From Quercus robur (taxonomy: Eukaryota > Streptophyta > Magnoliopsida > Fagales > Fagaceae): a DNA stretch of 64,000 nt. The position numbers and the translations under genes are program-made. Below the pieces are notes generated by a model. The model worked only from the letters and a program-made list of their open reading frames with translations. It made no database searches and had not been told where the DNA came from. Shown piece after piece: positions 1 to 12,815 of the stretch. How positions within the stretch are numbered: position 1 is the stretch's first letter; each line of letters begins with the position of its first letter. The stretch covers positions 6,520,974-6,584,973 of the forward strand of contig NC_065536.1 of the NCBI RefSeq assembly GCF_932294415.1, given 5' to 3'.

Positions 1-401
1 TAGTACTTTGTTTGATCATTTTATAATTTTTGGATTTTTTAAGAAAAGAAAATTTTTAACCCTTTTAATGATTTTTTTTAATCACGTAACACATTAATAA
101 TTAAAAAGGTATTTTTTTTCATCTTCTCAAAAAAAAAAGAATAGGGTTTTTTTTTTTTCATATATATATATATATATATATAATTGGTTTGAAAAATAAT
201 TGTTAATCCCAAATATATAAAAAGAAATTAAAACAAAAAGTTTAATTTCCCATATATATATATATTTAGAAAGATTTTGTCGGGCTAAAATTTTTAATTT
301 CTTATATTATCTTTTTATTAGAAATAAATAAGGTTTTCAATTTGAAAAACCATATAATTTCTTAATTAGTTTTTGTCTTGACAAATTTGTCCCTCGTGAA
401 G

Positions 402-1107
402 GTCAAGGTGGAGACAAGAATAGATCATGGTGATCCAAGGGATGTAATTTGCGAGATGACACAGAATTTGGGTGCTGATATGTTGGTCATGGGGAGCCAT
501 GGTTATGGCCCAATCAAAAGGTGGGTCTTACTTAAAAAAGGAAATTATGGGCCTAATTATGTTATTATTGTAATTTTGTTTTGATGCATGATAAGTAAAT
601 AGGGGACTTCAAACACGTTGAAAACATGTCAAAATGTCACTTTTTTATTTATTCCAGCTGGGGTGTATACATGTGAATGATTTGAGGGTTTTTTTTTTTT
701 TTTTTTTTTTTTTTGAGCTAGTGAATGATTTGAGTTAGTGTAATTTAGTTTTATATAATGTTGATTTTTTTACTGTCTTATTTGAAATCTGGTAAGCATA
801 ATAATACTATGTGAAAAAGCTTTTGGTTTTTTTTTTGGTTGAAAAATGAAAATTTGTTACCATGAAATAAGATGGACAATTACCTTCATTTTCTAAAATC
901 ATATGAATAAAATAAATTCATGTTAATTAGGTACACCCTAATATATTGTTTTTATGTTGTAATTATATTGTTTAATTTATTTACTAACACATTATTCTTG
1001 GGGCTAGCAGAGCTTTCCTTGGGAGTGTGAGCAATCATTGTGTACAGAACGTCGAGTGCCCAGTCTTGATTGTGAAGAAGCCAAAATCTACCGCAACAAA
1101 CAACTAA
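402..1107 (+). CDS. Universal stress protein gene, copy A (3' half only; exons 3-4)
   Basis: The window starts inside the gene, so only the last two exons are visible: 402-520 and 1011-1107 (stop TAA at 1105-1107). They encode the C-terminal half of a UspA-fold protein (VKVETRIDHGDPRDVI..., ending STATNN). The nucleotide-binding motif G-2x-G-9x-G-S is intact across the splice (GSHGYG..., then LGSVSNH). The exon 3 donor is AG|gtgggt and the exon 4 acceptor is cag|AGC. Exon sizes match copies B and C exactly (119 and 97 nt), and no stop or frameshift is seen, so this is probably a working gene whose first two exons lie to the left. Plant single-domain USPs bind ATP/AMP and act in stress responses (family knowledge). 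A second acceptor 3 nt or more upstream of 402 is possible. Confidence 0.88.
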
Positions 1108-3790
1108 TTTTTTGTCTTTTGGGTTGGGGGGGTTATCTCTCTGGCTCTTCTTGTAGCTGTTATATAAAGTTTCGTGTATGCTCTTATAAATAAGTGTTTT
1201 TCTTTTTTCTTTTTCTTGGTGATTCTGTCATTGTATTTTTATTAATCTTGTAAGTAATGCTTTTTCGGGAGTTTGTTTAATATTATTATCATTGAGTGGA
1301 GAATTTCCGAAGTGGGAGTGAAAGCTTGGGAGGAATATGGAAGCATGGTATCTTGGGGGAACAAGCAATGATTATTGTGTAATTAACACATAGGGAATAA
1401 GCTATCTCAATATAATAGATTATCGAAAAAAAAGCTATCTCAATATAATAACAAAACTTATATTTTAAGAATAGAGAGTAGGAGATAGAGAATGGTCTGC
1501 ATTTTCTTATACCATTGAAGTAATTGAGTTGATCGAATTTCTAAAACGAATTGGTCACAAAAATGCAAATGCACATTTTTTTATTCTTCTTCTTATGCTG
1601 CATAGCTGAAATTATATGATTGCAGAAAAATGTGCTTTGCTAAACAGGTTCAGTATTTATCATAATTCGACCATCATTATCTATTTTCACACAACCAATC
1701 TTGCTTCAAGCTCTTCTTTTTGGGTGCACCACTTGGGGCTTGGCACCTATTTTACAGTGACAAGCTTCAAGGTTTATTTCCAAGAACTAATAAAGTGAAG
1801 TGCCTTAGTGTGGCCGGAATGTTTCTTGATGCATAAATATTACCTCTTCATGCTATTAGAGTTCAAGCAATATTAGTGTGAAAAATTGTTCATGAACCAA
1901 GTTTTTAAAACTCGCAATTTACATTGATGGTCTACCTTCACGAATTACTTAGCATCTTATCCTTACGAGTTCCATGTTTATATCTTCTCCTTGTGGGCAC
2001 CATGTTGATTTTATACTTCGTTACCTACTACTTAGCATCTTTTGCATATTCCTTGGTTTTAGACTTTACAGGCTCACCTATGTCTTAACTACTCTGGAAT
2101 GTGTCAAGTGTCAATTATATCTTGTGCGGGTAACTCCAATTTAGAATCTTTTTTTTTTTTTTTAATGTATTTGAGTTGTAAGTTTTAGTGTCTTGAGTGT
2201 ACTTGAGAAACTACATTGAAGACACAATAGAACACCTCAAGAATATGCTCAATAAAGTGAAGTTTTTCAGCTTCGATAGTTGCTTGAATAATTGAGGTTA
2301 TGTGAACCTCGACTGCAGGCTTGACCCTAGTCAACCAGTAGAGCTTCAAAATACAAACTTTCCAACTTGTAGCCCATGATGACCAAATGACCTAGGACCT
2401 TTTCTAATTATAAACTAGTATATTTGCATAACCCACCATTTGATTGAATGCCCGCCTTATAACAATCATGCTTACCAAATGTCAAGGTAATTGGATATTA
2501 AAAACTCACTTATCTATGAAGAGCACACATTTTTAGTCTTAAATGAAATTGGTTAAGTTCATGTATGGGCACTAGTAAATGAGCAATTTCAGCCATATCT
2601 TTAAGATGTTTCTAATATATTCTCCATAAGAAACATGGTTTTTCACAAATGATTGACCATATTGATGTGATGTTTACTACTCCTCTATGCCTTCTTAACC
2701 AGTTCTAAGTTGACTGATCTATTTGACTCTTACAAAGAGCTGGAGTGTATATATAAATTTGCTTCCACGGTTCCTTCTTTGTTTTCTAATTTTCTATTCC
2801 GAATATTAATCCCTAAGTACTAGTAAGAACAAATAGCAGGCAAGGAAACATTTCATATATTTTGCCCAAGAGGGTGTGGAGTGTTAGTCAGGGGACCAAC
2901 ATCCCAGCTAGGATGCCCTGGTTCAACCATCCACAAAAGCATTATTACTTATCCGAAACATGTTGCTTTTGGGCAAATGAAAGTGTTTAGGGTTTACTCT
3001 CCAGGAGTTAATCAAAGGAAACTGCCTTAAAAAAAAAAAAAAAAAAAAAAATCCGAGTTGATACACAGAAATGTAATGATAAAACTTAATGGACTAATCT
3101 TGGAGACACCAACAGAAAGTTTTCTAGAATAATGTAACCATCATAAGGAATATGACAGAAATAGCTAAGCCATGGTGCTGAAAATTCCTTTAATTTTATT
3201 TTTATTTTTATTTTTTTTTATATTGCAAAATATTAAGAAGAGGCAACTATGGAGTAGTTTCAAATTCCTAAAAATAACCTTTCTATTTTCTCGGAAAAAA
3301 ATCCTAAAAATAATAAGGCACACTTCAATTTCAATGAAGCAAAATTATTTATCAAAAAAAAAAAAAAAAAAAAATCAACAAAGAAAAATCAGATTTCCAA
3401 CCAGAAATTTTTTTCCTTACAAAGTTGAGTTTTCTCTTCTAATTTGTGGATCTCTTTACTTGTCTTTGCAGCTTTAGTTGACACATTTATAATTCAATCA
3501 GTTGCACCAACATTGTGTCGACCTCTTTCTGCAGATTCATACCTCCCTCTTTTAGTTTAGAAACTCTGATAATTACCTGAGTCTTCATTCTTTGGTGATT
3601 TGATCCAAAAGCTGTCATTGACCTTGTCATGTGCCTTTGCTCTAAGAAGATGAATCATGCTGTTACTTTAAAGGGCAAGTGACTTTGCTCTAACAAGATG
3701 AATCATGTGACTTTGCTCTATGGTATTACAGGTTTCTACATACGCTTAATTTTTCTTCTTCATTCAAGCTAGGGTGTGCCTACACCTTCA
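1108..3790. repeat. Downstream spacer of USP copy A (duplicated block 'D')
   Basis: Non-coding sequence that follows USP copy A and reappears after copy C at about 21313-24305; the first part also follows copy B. Shared landmarks include the stretch around 1616-1860, the AT-rich block near 2150 and the triplicated 'tgactttgctctaa.aagatgaatc' motif near 3635-3720. The similarity shows that the tandem duplication unit covered much more than the gene. No convincing coding region is seen; the small open frames here are not preserved between copies. Confidence 0.85.
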
Positions 3791-4054
3791 GAAAGATAGA
3801 AATGTATTTAGCAAAAAACATTAATTAACAAGGAAGATATAGGCATAATTTGAGCCTTTAAAAAAATCCTGCAGAATTGTGAACCAGCATGCAATGATGA
3901 TCATAATTTGAAATATATTTCTCTTTGCTAGGCAATCAAGCAACATCTTGCCAAATTTCCAATACAGAATTTAAAGTTTGATTTAAAGATCACTATTTCT
4001 TTACATTTCCCAAATGGAAGCATTTTGACCCTCAACAATTAAAAGCATTCTGCT

Positions 4055-4890
4055 GGTTTTTAAAACTGACAAGAAAGGAGGTCTGATCAAGAAATAAAAA
4101 TTAACATGCAAAGAAGTCACTGACTCACCAATGCACTTGTGGAATTATGAAATGCCATATTTTAATGCAAGAGATCTACAATGTATATTTTGAAGTAGAC
4201 AGATTTGGTACAATGGCAAAGAGTATGAATTATGTATAGTGAGATACTATTAGCAGACATTCTAAACACTGAAGGTGCTATCAGTGAACTCCCACAATCA
4301 ATGTCTGCCTCCTATGAGTCAGATAAACATGGAAATGTTTGTCTGGGATTATGAAGGCAGAACTATCATAACATTTAGGATTCTGCATGCAATAACATAT
4401 TAACATAAGCAAAAACAATTGCACAGAATGCTGGTACTCAATCAGGATAGCAAAGCTCAGGAATTCATAAGAAGTCGCTATTTCTCTCAGGTTTTAGAAA
4501 AGTTGACGAGAAACAAGGTCAGATCAAGGAAGAAAAAAATAACATGTAAGAAATCTCTAATCTACTAGTAAAAAAAAATGTGAAATTCCATATTTTAATG
4601 GAAGAGGTCCAAAATGTACATCATGATTCATGACCTAGATAGATTCGGTAAAATAAAGCAGAGTGAATCATGTATGGTGAGATACTATTAGCAGACCTTC
4701 TAAAATCAAAAGTTGCTATCAGCGAATTCCCACAATCAATATTTGCCTCCCATGAATCAGATAAATACTGAAAGGTTTGCCTGGGATTATGAAGGTAGAA
4801 CTATCCTAAGATCATTCTGCAGGCGATAACATAAGCAAAAACAATTGCAGAGGACGCTGGTATTCTATTAGGATAGCAAAACTCAGGGAC
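4055..4890. repeat. Tandem pair of ~400-bp repeats in spacer
   Basis: The block at about 4060-4465 is repeated, diverged, at about 4498-4888. Matching landmarks are the 'gagatactattagcag' segment, the 'cccacaatcaat' segment and the 'gataacataagcaaaaacaattgca' region. The beginning of a third copy lies at about 6215-6322, where it is cut off by the LINE fragment. I cannot assign a coding function. Confidence 0.75.
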
Positions 4891-5139
4891 ATGGGACATG
4901 GATTGTCATCTAGCTAGTTGAAAGGGGGGGGGCGGGGGGAGTTAATTCATATAAAGTACCAAAGTTTCTTATTTTCTTAGTATTTTGGTTAGACTTCAGC
5001 CAAATCAGTTTAATTTATTACAAGGGCTAATTATTCCATATCAAAATATTCGTTATTTCCAAATTTATGGCACATATGGTTACAACCCTAAGTTTATCAC
5101 AATTCAAATCAGGGAAAATTCTGAATCTAGCTACCAAAA

Positions 5140-5400
5140 ACTAGTCACAATCGTTTAAACCACATTCCCTATTGTTCAACCTTGAATCACACAATTGACA
5201 CACTATAAAAAAACAAGTATAAAAATTGCAAATACTCTCAAGAGTAACAAAAATATATATTATAATGACCATATTATCACATTCCATGAATCATTAACTA
5301 AACATTCTCATCAAAGATAATTGATAGATTGATCTATCTACCTTGGTGTAGTAGTCTTTCCACACTCTACGAGCTATTTGATGTCCTCCCAAATCAAAAG
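5140..5400. repeat. Spacer repeat, second copy at about 6900-7170
   Basis: The segment ending in 'ctaccttggtgtagtagtc...ctctacgagcta' reappears at about 6900-7170 ('ctaccttggcacagtagtatagtc...'), and its end again at about 14690-14740. The last occurrence marks the right side of the deletion in the copy B block. No gene is visible between 3791 and 5590. Confidence 0.7.
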
Positions 5401-5589
5401 CCTTAAACTTGATTTTCCCAATACTCATCTCCTCTGATGCAGGGTACTGTGTTGGCTGGTGTTGAACTAATCTCTACAATATTCCATTACCAATACCCAG
5501 GAAAAAAAAAAAACCCACCAATTGTTTGCTTAGAATCACAATTGAAAAAAAAAATGCTGTTTCAATCTTAATTTTTGTGTTGTTATGGC

Positions 5590-5915
5590 TATTTTATTTT
5601 TTTATTTTTTGATGACATGGAACCTCGCCAAGGCAAGGCCATTTGGACCCACCCCTAGGGAGAAAACTGTGGATACATGAGTAGAGCATATAGCTCTTCT
5701 CTTAGACTCAAGGAGACAGGCATTTGCTGCTGCCAGCTCTACCCCAAGGCCCTGTGTTGACATTGGTCAGGCCGAGGAGGGAACACAAGTCCTCCTCTGG
5801 CCAAGAAGAAGATCCAGCAAATGTTATGCAAAAGTTAAGGAATGGAACATTTGCAAAGGCCTTATCAAAGAGTAGAGCATACAGCTCTTCTCTTAGCCCC
5901 AAAAATTGCTCCGTG
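5590..5915. repeat. GC-richer retroposon-like insert
   Basis: About 320 bp clearly richer in G+C than its surroundings. It is bordered on the left by a T-rich run, which is A-rich on the minus strand like a retroposed tail. A ~20-bp motif ('agagcatatagctcttctct') occurs twice, near 5685 and 5875. Short open frames on both strands (5724-5924 +, 5708-5902 -) resemble no family I recognise. Most likely a repetitive element rather than a gene. Confidence 0.4.
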
Positions 5916-6319
5916 ATTAGATGAACAAAGATTGAAATGTATTTAGCAAAAATGCATTACTTAATAAGGAAGATAGCATGGTGGAGCAAAACACAATGAC
6001 AAGCAGCAATCAGGCAGCAATTTGCCAAACTCCCAATCCAGAATCTCAAGATATATTTAAGAATCACCCATTTTCTTAACATTTCCCAAATGGTTTTTTA
6101 TTTTTATTTTATTATTCGATAGTTATAACTAGGAAGAAGTGATTGAACCCTTAATGAATTCCATGAAAATACTAGGAGGTGCCAACAAATTGAGCTTTAA
6201 GGCTCTTGGCTTCTCAAATGGTATTTAAAACAACTAACAAGAAACAAGGGCTAAACAAGAAAGAATTATAAACATGTAAGAAGTAAATGATTTACTAATA
6301 AAATTATGAAAATCCATAT

Positions 6320-6900
6320 TGGGTCAGTGAGTGTATTACTTTCAATTGCGGCCTTGTGGGATACTTCAAAGGGAGGAGAGGGCTTAGACCTCTCCTTACT
6401 TATTTGTATTGGTAATGGAAGTCTTTTCGAGAATGTTATAGTTAGCTATCTCAAGATCCTCTGCATTTAGATTCCATCCTAAATGTGAAGCTCTAAAACT
6501 CACTCCCCTCTGTTTTGCAGATGACTTGATGCTGTTTTCAAGTGCTAACATCCATTCTCTCACTATTTTCAAGATACTCTTGGGACTTTCAAAAGAATTT
6601 CAGGCCTTAGTGCAAATCCTACAAAGAGTGAAAATTTTCTTTTGGCTGTTCCAGCACATTTAAATCACTAAATCCCAGAGTTCCTTCAGTTTAAAGAAGG
6701 GAAGCTGCCAGTTATCTATCTTGGAGTCCCTCTTTTGTCTAGTGTGTTGCAAGAGGGTAATTGGATTTGGGCACAAGCCAGATCCACGTACTAACCCAGT
6801 CTCTATCCAAAGCAAATTGTGCTTAATTGATTTTGCTGAGGAAGAAAGACCCATTGTTAATATTATAGTCACAAATCAAAGTTCATCCTGCTTTTAAATC
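6320..6900 (+). pseudogene. LINE (L1-type non-LTR) reverse transcriptase fragment, decayed
   Basis: Reading across frames gives parts of a plant LINE reverse transcriptase: the catalytic FADDLMLFS box (codons start at 6514), then pieces resembling SLTIFK, LSANPTKS and IYLGVPLLSS (about 6715-6745). Several frameshifts and stops break the frame, so it is dead. It interrupts the third copy of the ~400-bp spacer repeat, so it inserted after that repeat was amplified. Only the RT palm region and its downstream part are visible; no endonuclease or RNase H is present here. The right boundary is not defined. Confidence 0.8.
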
Positions 6901-7189
6901 TGAATCTGGATTCTAGCAAAAACTACACACAACAATTGAATAAAAAAAAAAAGTTGACCCTACAGTCTCTACATTAACAAAAAGAGAATATATCAGATAA
7001 AATAGAGAAATTGAAATTACAATGACATTGACAATATCATCATATTGCACAAATCATTAACTGAAGGAATATTCTCATCAAAGAGACAATTTGATAGATT
7101 GAGAAAATCTACCTTGGCACAGTAGTATAGTCTCTCCAAACTCTACGAGCTAGGAATATTCCAACGACCTCCTAAATCTTTTCTTTAAT

Positions 7190-10100
7190 TGGGGAAAATA
7201 GATTTTTGCCCATACTTTTTAAACTATGCAGCAATTTGTATCCGTTTTCAAACTATTCAGCAATTTGTATCCTTAATCAAACTATTTAAGTGTATGTCTC
7301 TATTGTGGAATTTGATTTTCATTTATCCTGTATTGAAATTCGATTTTTTAAAAATCAAGTGACCCTTGTAACTTGGGTTTTCTTATTACCCATCCAATTA
7401 TTACCAATTGGTATTTCGAGTTTTCTTATTAGTGCCGATTAGTATTAATTGAGAAATTATCAGTATCGATTGGTACTAATTAAAATCTGATTAATACCGA
7501 TCAGTATTAATTGGAACTTAAATAATACCGATCGATATTAATATGATTTCTTTTTATAAAATGTTCAAAAACACAACAGCGACTTGAATCACATTTTTGG
7601 CCCTGCAAACATTGAAATTTGGTTTTTTCTATTTCTGGAAAATTTGTAGAGAATTAATTTCTTTTTAAAGGACTTAAATCTCAAATCAATTAGAATTATG
7701 AGCAGAAAGTTATAGCCAAAACACTAGACAAGTGCAGAAGATATCTTAGAAATGGTAAAACTGAGTTATAAGGGAAACTCAATTTTTTTTAAATCGAATT
7801 TCAAAAGAGAGACATACTTTTATTTATATATATATATATATATATATTTATTGCTATGGATTTTTTTTTTCCTTTTTTTTGGTGCTGATTTTGGTAAATC
7901 TAGTAGACAAAACAATACAAAAGGTCATATTGGGACGGGGACCAACCCATTTAACTCTTTAAAGAGAACCCCAAAGAAAGGAGAGGAAATAGGATGAGCC
8001 CCAAGAAGAACAAAGGGCAGCCCACAGTTGTCAAATTAATGGGCCAACAAATTGGCCTCCAAAAATTGGAAAAGAAAAAATTCCACATTTGAAGGATCTT
8101 GCGTAAAAGCTATGGTGTTTTGAGAATCACCCTAAGAAATGACACAAACTATTATTATAATTGTAGCTTCTGTTTCAGTCCTTAACACGCTACCCATTAC
8201 ATCTTTTAGTTGTCCATGTTTTAATACTTTCATAAGGCTCACGCACCACTCTTATATACGTAGAAATCACAATCCAATAAAACCATTAAACTTTTTAAGT
8301 ATGACAAAATCTATATCTTCAAATGTGGACAATAGGAAACCAACCCAAGGCTTATCCTACTTTTTTGTTATGTTGGGTTGTGTCTGTGAGTTGTGCAATT
8401 ATTTAAATACTTTTATCAATTATTAATGTTTGTCTTTTTCAATAAATTATTACAATTCATATAATATTCTTAAATTATATTTCATTTTGTATAAATGAAT
8501 CAAAACTATTTCTTAAAATGCCAAAATTAATCAACTAATTAAAAAAATAAAGTTCTTTTTTTTAAGAAACAAAAAAAAAAAATGAAAATTATAAAATAAA
8601 CTTATATATATGGTAAATTGAAAAAACTATTAACTCGAACTTGACCTAACTCAAGTCTTAAAATAAAATTTCAATCCAACCAAACTTACCAACCCGAAAA
8701 ATTTGACACTTGGTTGGATTGGGTTAGTAAGTTTGATGCACATACCTATCTTTTAATATGCTTAGCCAATTTAAGTATGAATCTTGTTGTACTTCATACT
8801 TTTTTTTCCTTCCTTCCCAAAAAATAGGTATGAGTGACCAATGAAGACCTTATTTAGCAGAATCTATTGCTTACTGAGTAACATTTAAGGGGCCTAGATG
8901 TGAATATGGGCCATAAGGTCCGCAATTTTATAAGATTAGTTTTAGGATTATGCACTATTTCACAATTTTTTACTTCAATTTTGATGTGGCAGACTGTAAG
9001 TGATTATCTATCACTTACACATAGACTCATCATTTTTCTTCACCACTTAATTTCATCCCCATCACAATTGCGGTAAAGAAATTGTGAAATAAGTTGTGGT
9101 ACTAGACTTTCTTTTCTTATAAGCTAGTTTTTTGCTTTTTAGTTCTAATGTATGACTTTTTAAAATCTCAATTTAAAAAAAAAAAATTTAAATTTTTCAA
9201 TATTTTAACAAAAAGCTACATAAAAATTATGGTCATGATCGGTTAGGGGCATCAGCTAATGTTGGAAAAAGTAATTCCTTATAATTGAAGCAGTACAAAA
9301 TTAATTTCTCCTTTTATTAGATGCTTTGTGCTCGATATGTTCCTGTGTGGTTCCCTTATCCTTAAGCTTGTTGTGCTGGTTACCTTGGACTAGCCAACAC
9401 ATCCTTTGATATGACCATTTGTCTTTTCAATGGAGAAGAATCTAGAGTTTTAAAACTGCATAATATCTTTAAGCTCTATTTTCCCTTTTGTTGCAATATT
9501 CACATAATCCACTTATAGAATCAAGCATTTAAAGCTGAGGCAATGTCAATTGAACCTAATTAAGTACTAGGAAATAGTTAATGAACCCATGCTATCTCAG
9601 AATCTAAAAATGAGCTAATCTATTTACTAGATCATATCAAATATGATATATATCTTTGAAATCCACATCAAGTTCAACTATTTTTTAAAATTCCGAAAAT
9701 GACATGTTAGTACTTAGTGCCATGGTTATAAAATGGTAAATTTGAAACTTTAGTAAAGAGATTAACAACATGATTCCGAAAACTGTTTGATTAGAGGTTT
9801 ATAGTATCGTTGTTTAAAATAATGTAAAAATTGTAATTTAAAAAGTGTTGTAGAAACACGTGTTTATAGCATTCATAAAACATAAAATATGTTTGGTACC
9901 ACGTTTCAAATAATATTTTTTAGTGTGAAAAAACATTATTGTGTGTTTGATATGCGTGTATTTTATTTTTAAAAAACTGACGAGCACAGTATAATTTAAT
10001 ATTTTTTATTTGAGGAGAGAGAAGTCCGTTTATGTTTTGTCACATCAAGTGGGCCCCATGATTTTTAACATATTTACAAAAATGTCATTAAGCAACATTA

Positions 10101-10690
10101 TTTAAAAACTGAAAACTGATAAGAGGAGTTTTCTAAATTCAATGTTTAAACACTTTAAAATGAGCTACATAACTCAAACACTCCAATAAACAACACCTTT
10201 ACCAAACGCATTTTTTTTTAACTTACAATTTTCAACATTTATACACCCTTGTCAAAAGCATAAACAATAACTTTCACATAGCATCAAATTTTGTGCTCGG
10301 CTTAATAACTTTCACAAAGCATAAACAATATTATAACATATAACACTTGCTAAATAGGCCCCACCTTTTAAAAACAAAGATTATCTGTTTGCAGTGGTAA
10401 ACTATTTTCACCATGCTTGATCAGGAGGATTGATATTTGATACTCTATCCAAAGCTCTTTTTCACCCTCAAATATTTTATGTATTTATTTATTTTCTGGA
10501 CCTACCCTTTATAATCATATCCTAATGCCAAAACCAGATAATCTTAAAATAAATAAATAAAAAAAAAAAAAAACAAAAAAAAAAAAAACCAAGGAGCCCA
10601 CTGTGTTTGAAAACCACAAATGACAAAAACCTTAAGCCCAAAACCCACAAACCCGCCCACAGATTTGACCCAACACATTATTTTCCTTCT
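7190..10690. repeat. Upstream spacer of USP copy B (duplicated block 'U')
   Basis: About 3.5 kb that aligns with 14790-19440 upstream of USP copy C. Shared landmarks are the 'taccgatcggtattaatt' cluster (7395-7545 vs 15000-15140), the TA-rich run near 7820 (vs 15435), 'caaagggcagcccacag' (8008 vs 15600) and the poly-A stretch before the promoter. The open frames at 7752-7997 and 8139-8426 are not conserved with the second copy, so I call no gene here. Confidence 0.85.
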
Positions 10691-10695
10691 CTGCC

Positions 10696-10703
10696 TATAA
10701 ATA
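10696..10703 (+). promoter_or_regulatory. TATA box of USP copy B
   Basis: TATAAATA about 135 bp before the ATG at 10835, in a GC-richer stretch conserved with copy C. Transcription would start roughly 30 bp downstream, giving a ~100-nt leader. Confidence 0.65.
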
Positions 10704-10834
10704 CTCAAAAACTCTCAAACATTCATCACCTCTACTAAATTTTCATTAACACAGAAAGAAAGAAGAAAGAAACAGTGCATTTTTTTTTTCAATTTTATCA
10801 TCAACAATTTCCAACCGTCTGATCAAAGAGCCAA

Positions 10835-12507
10835 ATGGCTGACGTGGCAGCAAAGGAACGGAAGATCCTCGTGGCCGTCGATGAAGGTGAGGAGAGCTTG
10901 CACGCGCTCTCGTGGTGCCTCAAAAACGTGATTTCGGAAAATTCCAAAGATACCCTCGTCCTCCTCTACGTTAAACCCCCTCGTCCAGTTTTCTCTGCCC
11001 TTGATGGCACAGGTAATTTTCTTCACTCTCCATGGGCATTTTAGGAACACGAAAGATTGGATGTTCCTGACTGTAATTTTGGTGTGTGGTTCAGGGTATT
11101 TGTTTTCGGCTGATATAATGGCGGCTGTGGATAAGTATAGTAATGACCTGGCTGAGTGTGTGGTCGAGAAAGCTAAAAAGATGTGCAAAGATCTTCATGA
11201 TGTGAGTTGTAAATTTTTTGTTTGTTAAAGGGTAAAATTGTCATTTGGTATTTTTGATTTTTTAAGAAAATAATTGTTTAAAACTATTTGATGATTATCT
11301 ACGCCTATTTTTAATCTTGTAGCTTATATAACAATTATAGTAGTTTTTTTTTTTAACATATATTAATTGTTATTTGATAGTAATTTATTTGATCATTTTA
11401 CAATTTTTGAATTTTTAAGAAAAGAAAAATTTTTAACCCTATTAATGATAATAATTTACGCTTATTTTTTAACCAATGTAACACATTTATTTAATAATTA
11501 ACATGGGTTATTATTAGAATTTTAATTTATTTAATGATTATAGTGGATCATAATTTGAATCATCATCTAATGATGGTAACTCATGCCTCATGGTTTAAAA
11601 TAGGTTTTTTTTTTTTTTTTTTTTTTTAGTTTGATTTCCCATATAAATTGTTTTTAAAGGTTTTGTCGGGCTGAAATTTTTAAAATTTAATTTCTGATTT
11701 TATATTTTTATTAGAAATAAGTAAGGTTTTTTTATTATTGAAAATCATATAGTTTCTTATTTAATTTTTTATCTTGACAAATTTGCCCCTCGAGAAGGTC
11801 AAGGTGGAGACAAGAATAGAGCACGGTGATCCAAGGGATGTAATTTGCCAGATGACAGAGAAGTTGGGTGCTGATATGTTGGTCATGGGGAGCCACGGTT
11901 ATGGCCTAGTCAAAAGGTGGGTCTTACTTAAAAAAGGAAATTATAGGCATAATAATGTTATTATCGTAATTTTCTTTTGATACATGATAAGTAAATAGGG
12001 GAATTCAAACACGTTGAATACATGAGAAAATGCCATTTGATCTAAATGTTATTGACAGACTTTTTAGGCGTATGCATGTGAATGATTTGAGGGTTTTTTT
12101 TTTTTTTTGGCTAGTGAATGATTTGAGTTAGTATAATTTAGATTTATTATTTTATATATTGTTGATTTTACACTCTCTTATTTGAAATTTGTTAAGCATA
12201 ATAATACTATGTGAAAAAGCTTTTGGTTTGTTCATGGTTGAAAGATGAAAATTTGATACCATGAAATAAGATGGACAATTACCTTCATTTTCTAAAATAG
12301 TATGAATAAAATAAATTCATATTTATTGGGGTACGCCCTAATACATTGTTTTTATGTTGTAATTATATTGTTTAATTTATTGCTAACACATTATTTGTGG
12401 GGGCTGGCAGGGCTTTACTTGGGAGTGTGAGCAATCATTGTGCACAGAACGTCAAATGCCCAGTCTTAATTGTGAAGATGCCAAAATCCACTGCAACAAA
12501 CAATTAA
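10835..12507 (+). CDS. Universal stress protein, copy B (complete, 4 exons, 166 aa)
   Basis: Exons are 10835-11012, 11095-11201, 11798-11916 and 12411-12507; they join in frame to 166 codons plus TAA. The N-terminus MADVAAKERKILVAVDEGEE is the first beta strand of the UspA fold with the conserved V-D-E. The ATP-binding signature G-2x-G-9x-G-S (GSHGYGLVKRALLGSVS) spans the exon 3/4 junction. No signal peptide is seen, so it is probably cytosolic. Splice sites are GT..AG; the exon 3 acceptor could instead lie at 11794|11795, adding one codon. The start is the first ATG after a TATA-driven leader and matches copy C. Single-domain plant USPs bind ATP/AMP and respond to stress (family knowledge); the specific role here is unknown. 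Its 3' flank carries a G-run, a SINE, filler DNA and a LINE, none in the coding region. Confidence 0.93.
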
Positions 12508-12530
12508 TTTTTTGTTTTTTTTTTTTGAAG

Positions 12531-12559
12531 AGGGGGGGGGGGGGGGGGGGGGTGGGGTG
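12531..12559 (+). other. G-run in the USP copy B 3' region (possible G-quadruplex)
   Basis: A run of about 22 G, then T and GGGG, directly after the stop codon. Copy A has a much shorter GGGTTGGGGGGGG at the same place and copy C lacks it, so the run has expanded in copy B. It could fold as a G-quadruplex in the transcript. Confidence 0.7.
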
Positions 12560-12815
12560 TTCTCTAACTTTATAGCTCTTATTATGGCTGTTGTATAAAG
12601 TTTCTTGTATGCTATTGTAAATAAGTGTTTTTTCTTCTTTTTGGTGATTCTGTCATAGTATATATATATATATTTTAATCTGGTAAGTAATGCTTTTTTG
12701 GGAATTTGTATAATATTATTATCATTGAGTGGAGAATTTCCAAAGTGGGAGTGAAAGCTTGGGATGACGATGGAAGCATGGTATCTTGGGGGAACAAGCA
12801 ATGATTATTGTTTAA

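Noticed and set aside
8640..8745. Inverted 'tccaacc.aacttaccaaccc' / 'gggttagtaagtttg' pair as a terminator or transposon end
   Set aside because: The pairing is imperfect, the segment is merely part of the duplicated USP upstream block, and no element borders could be defined.
10823..11188. 121-codon minus-strand frame over USP-B exons 1-2
   Set aside because: Antisense shadow of the USP exons; the same shadow over copy C (19543-19794) exists only because the sense sequence is conserved.
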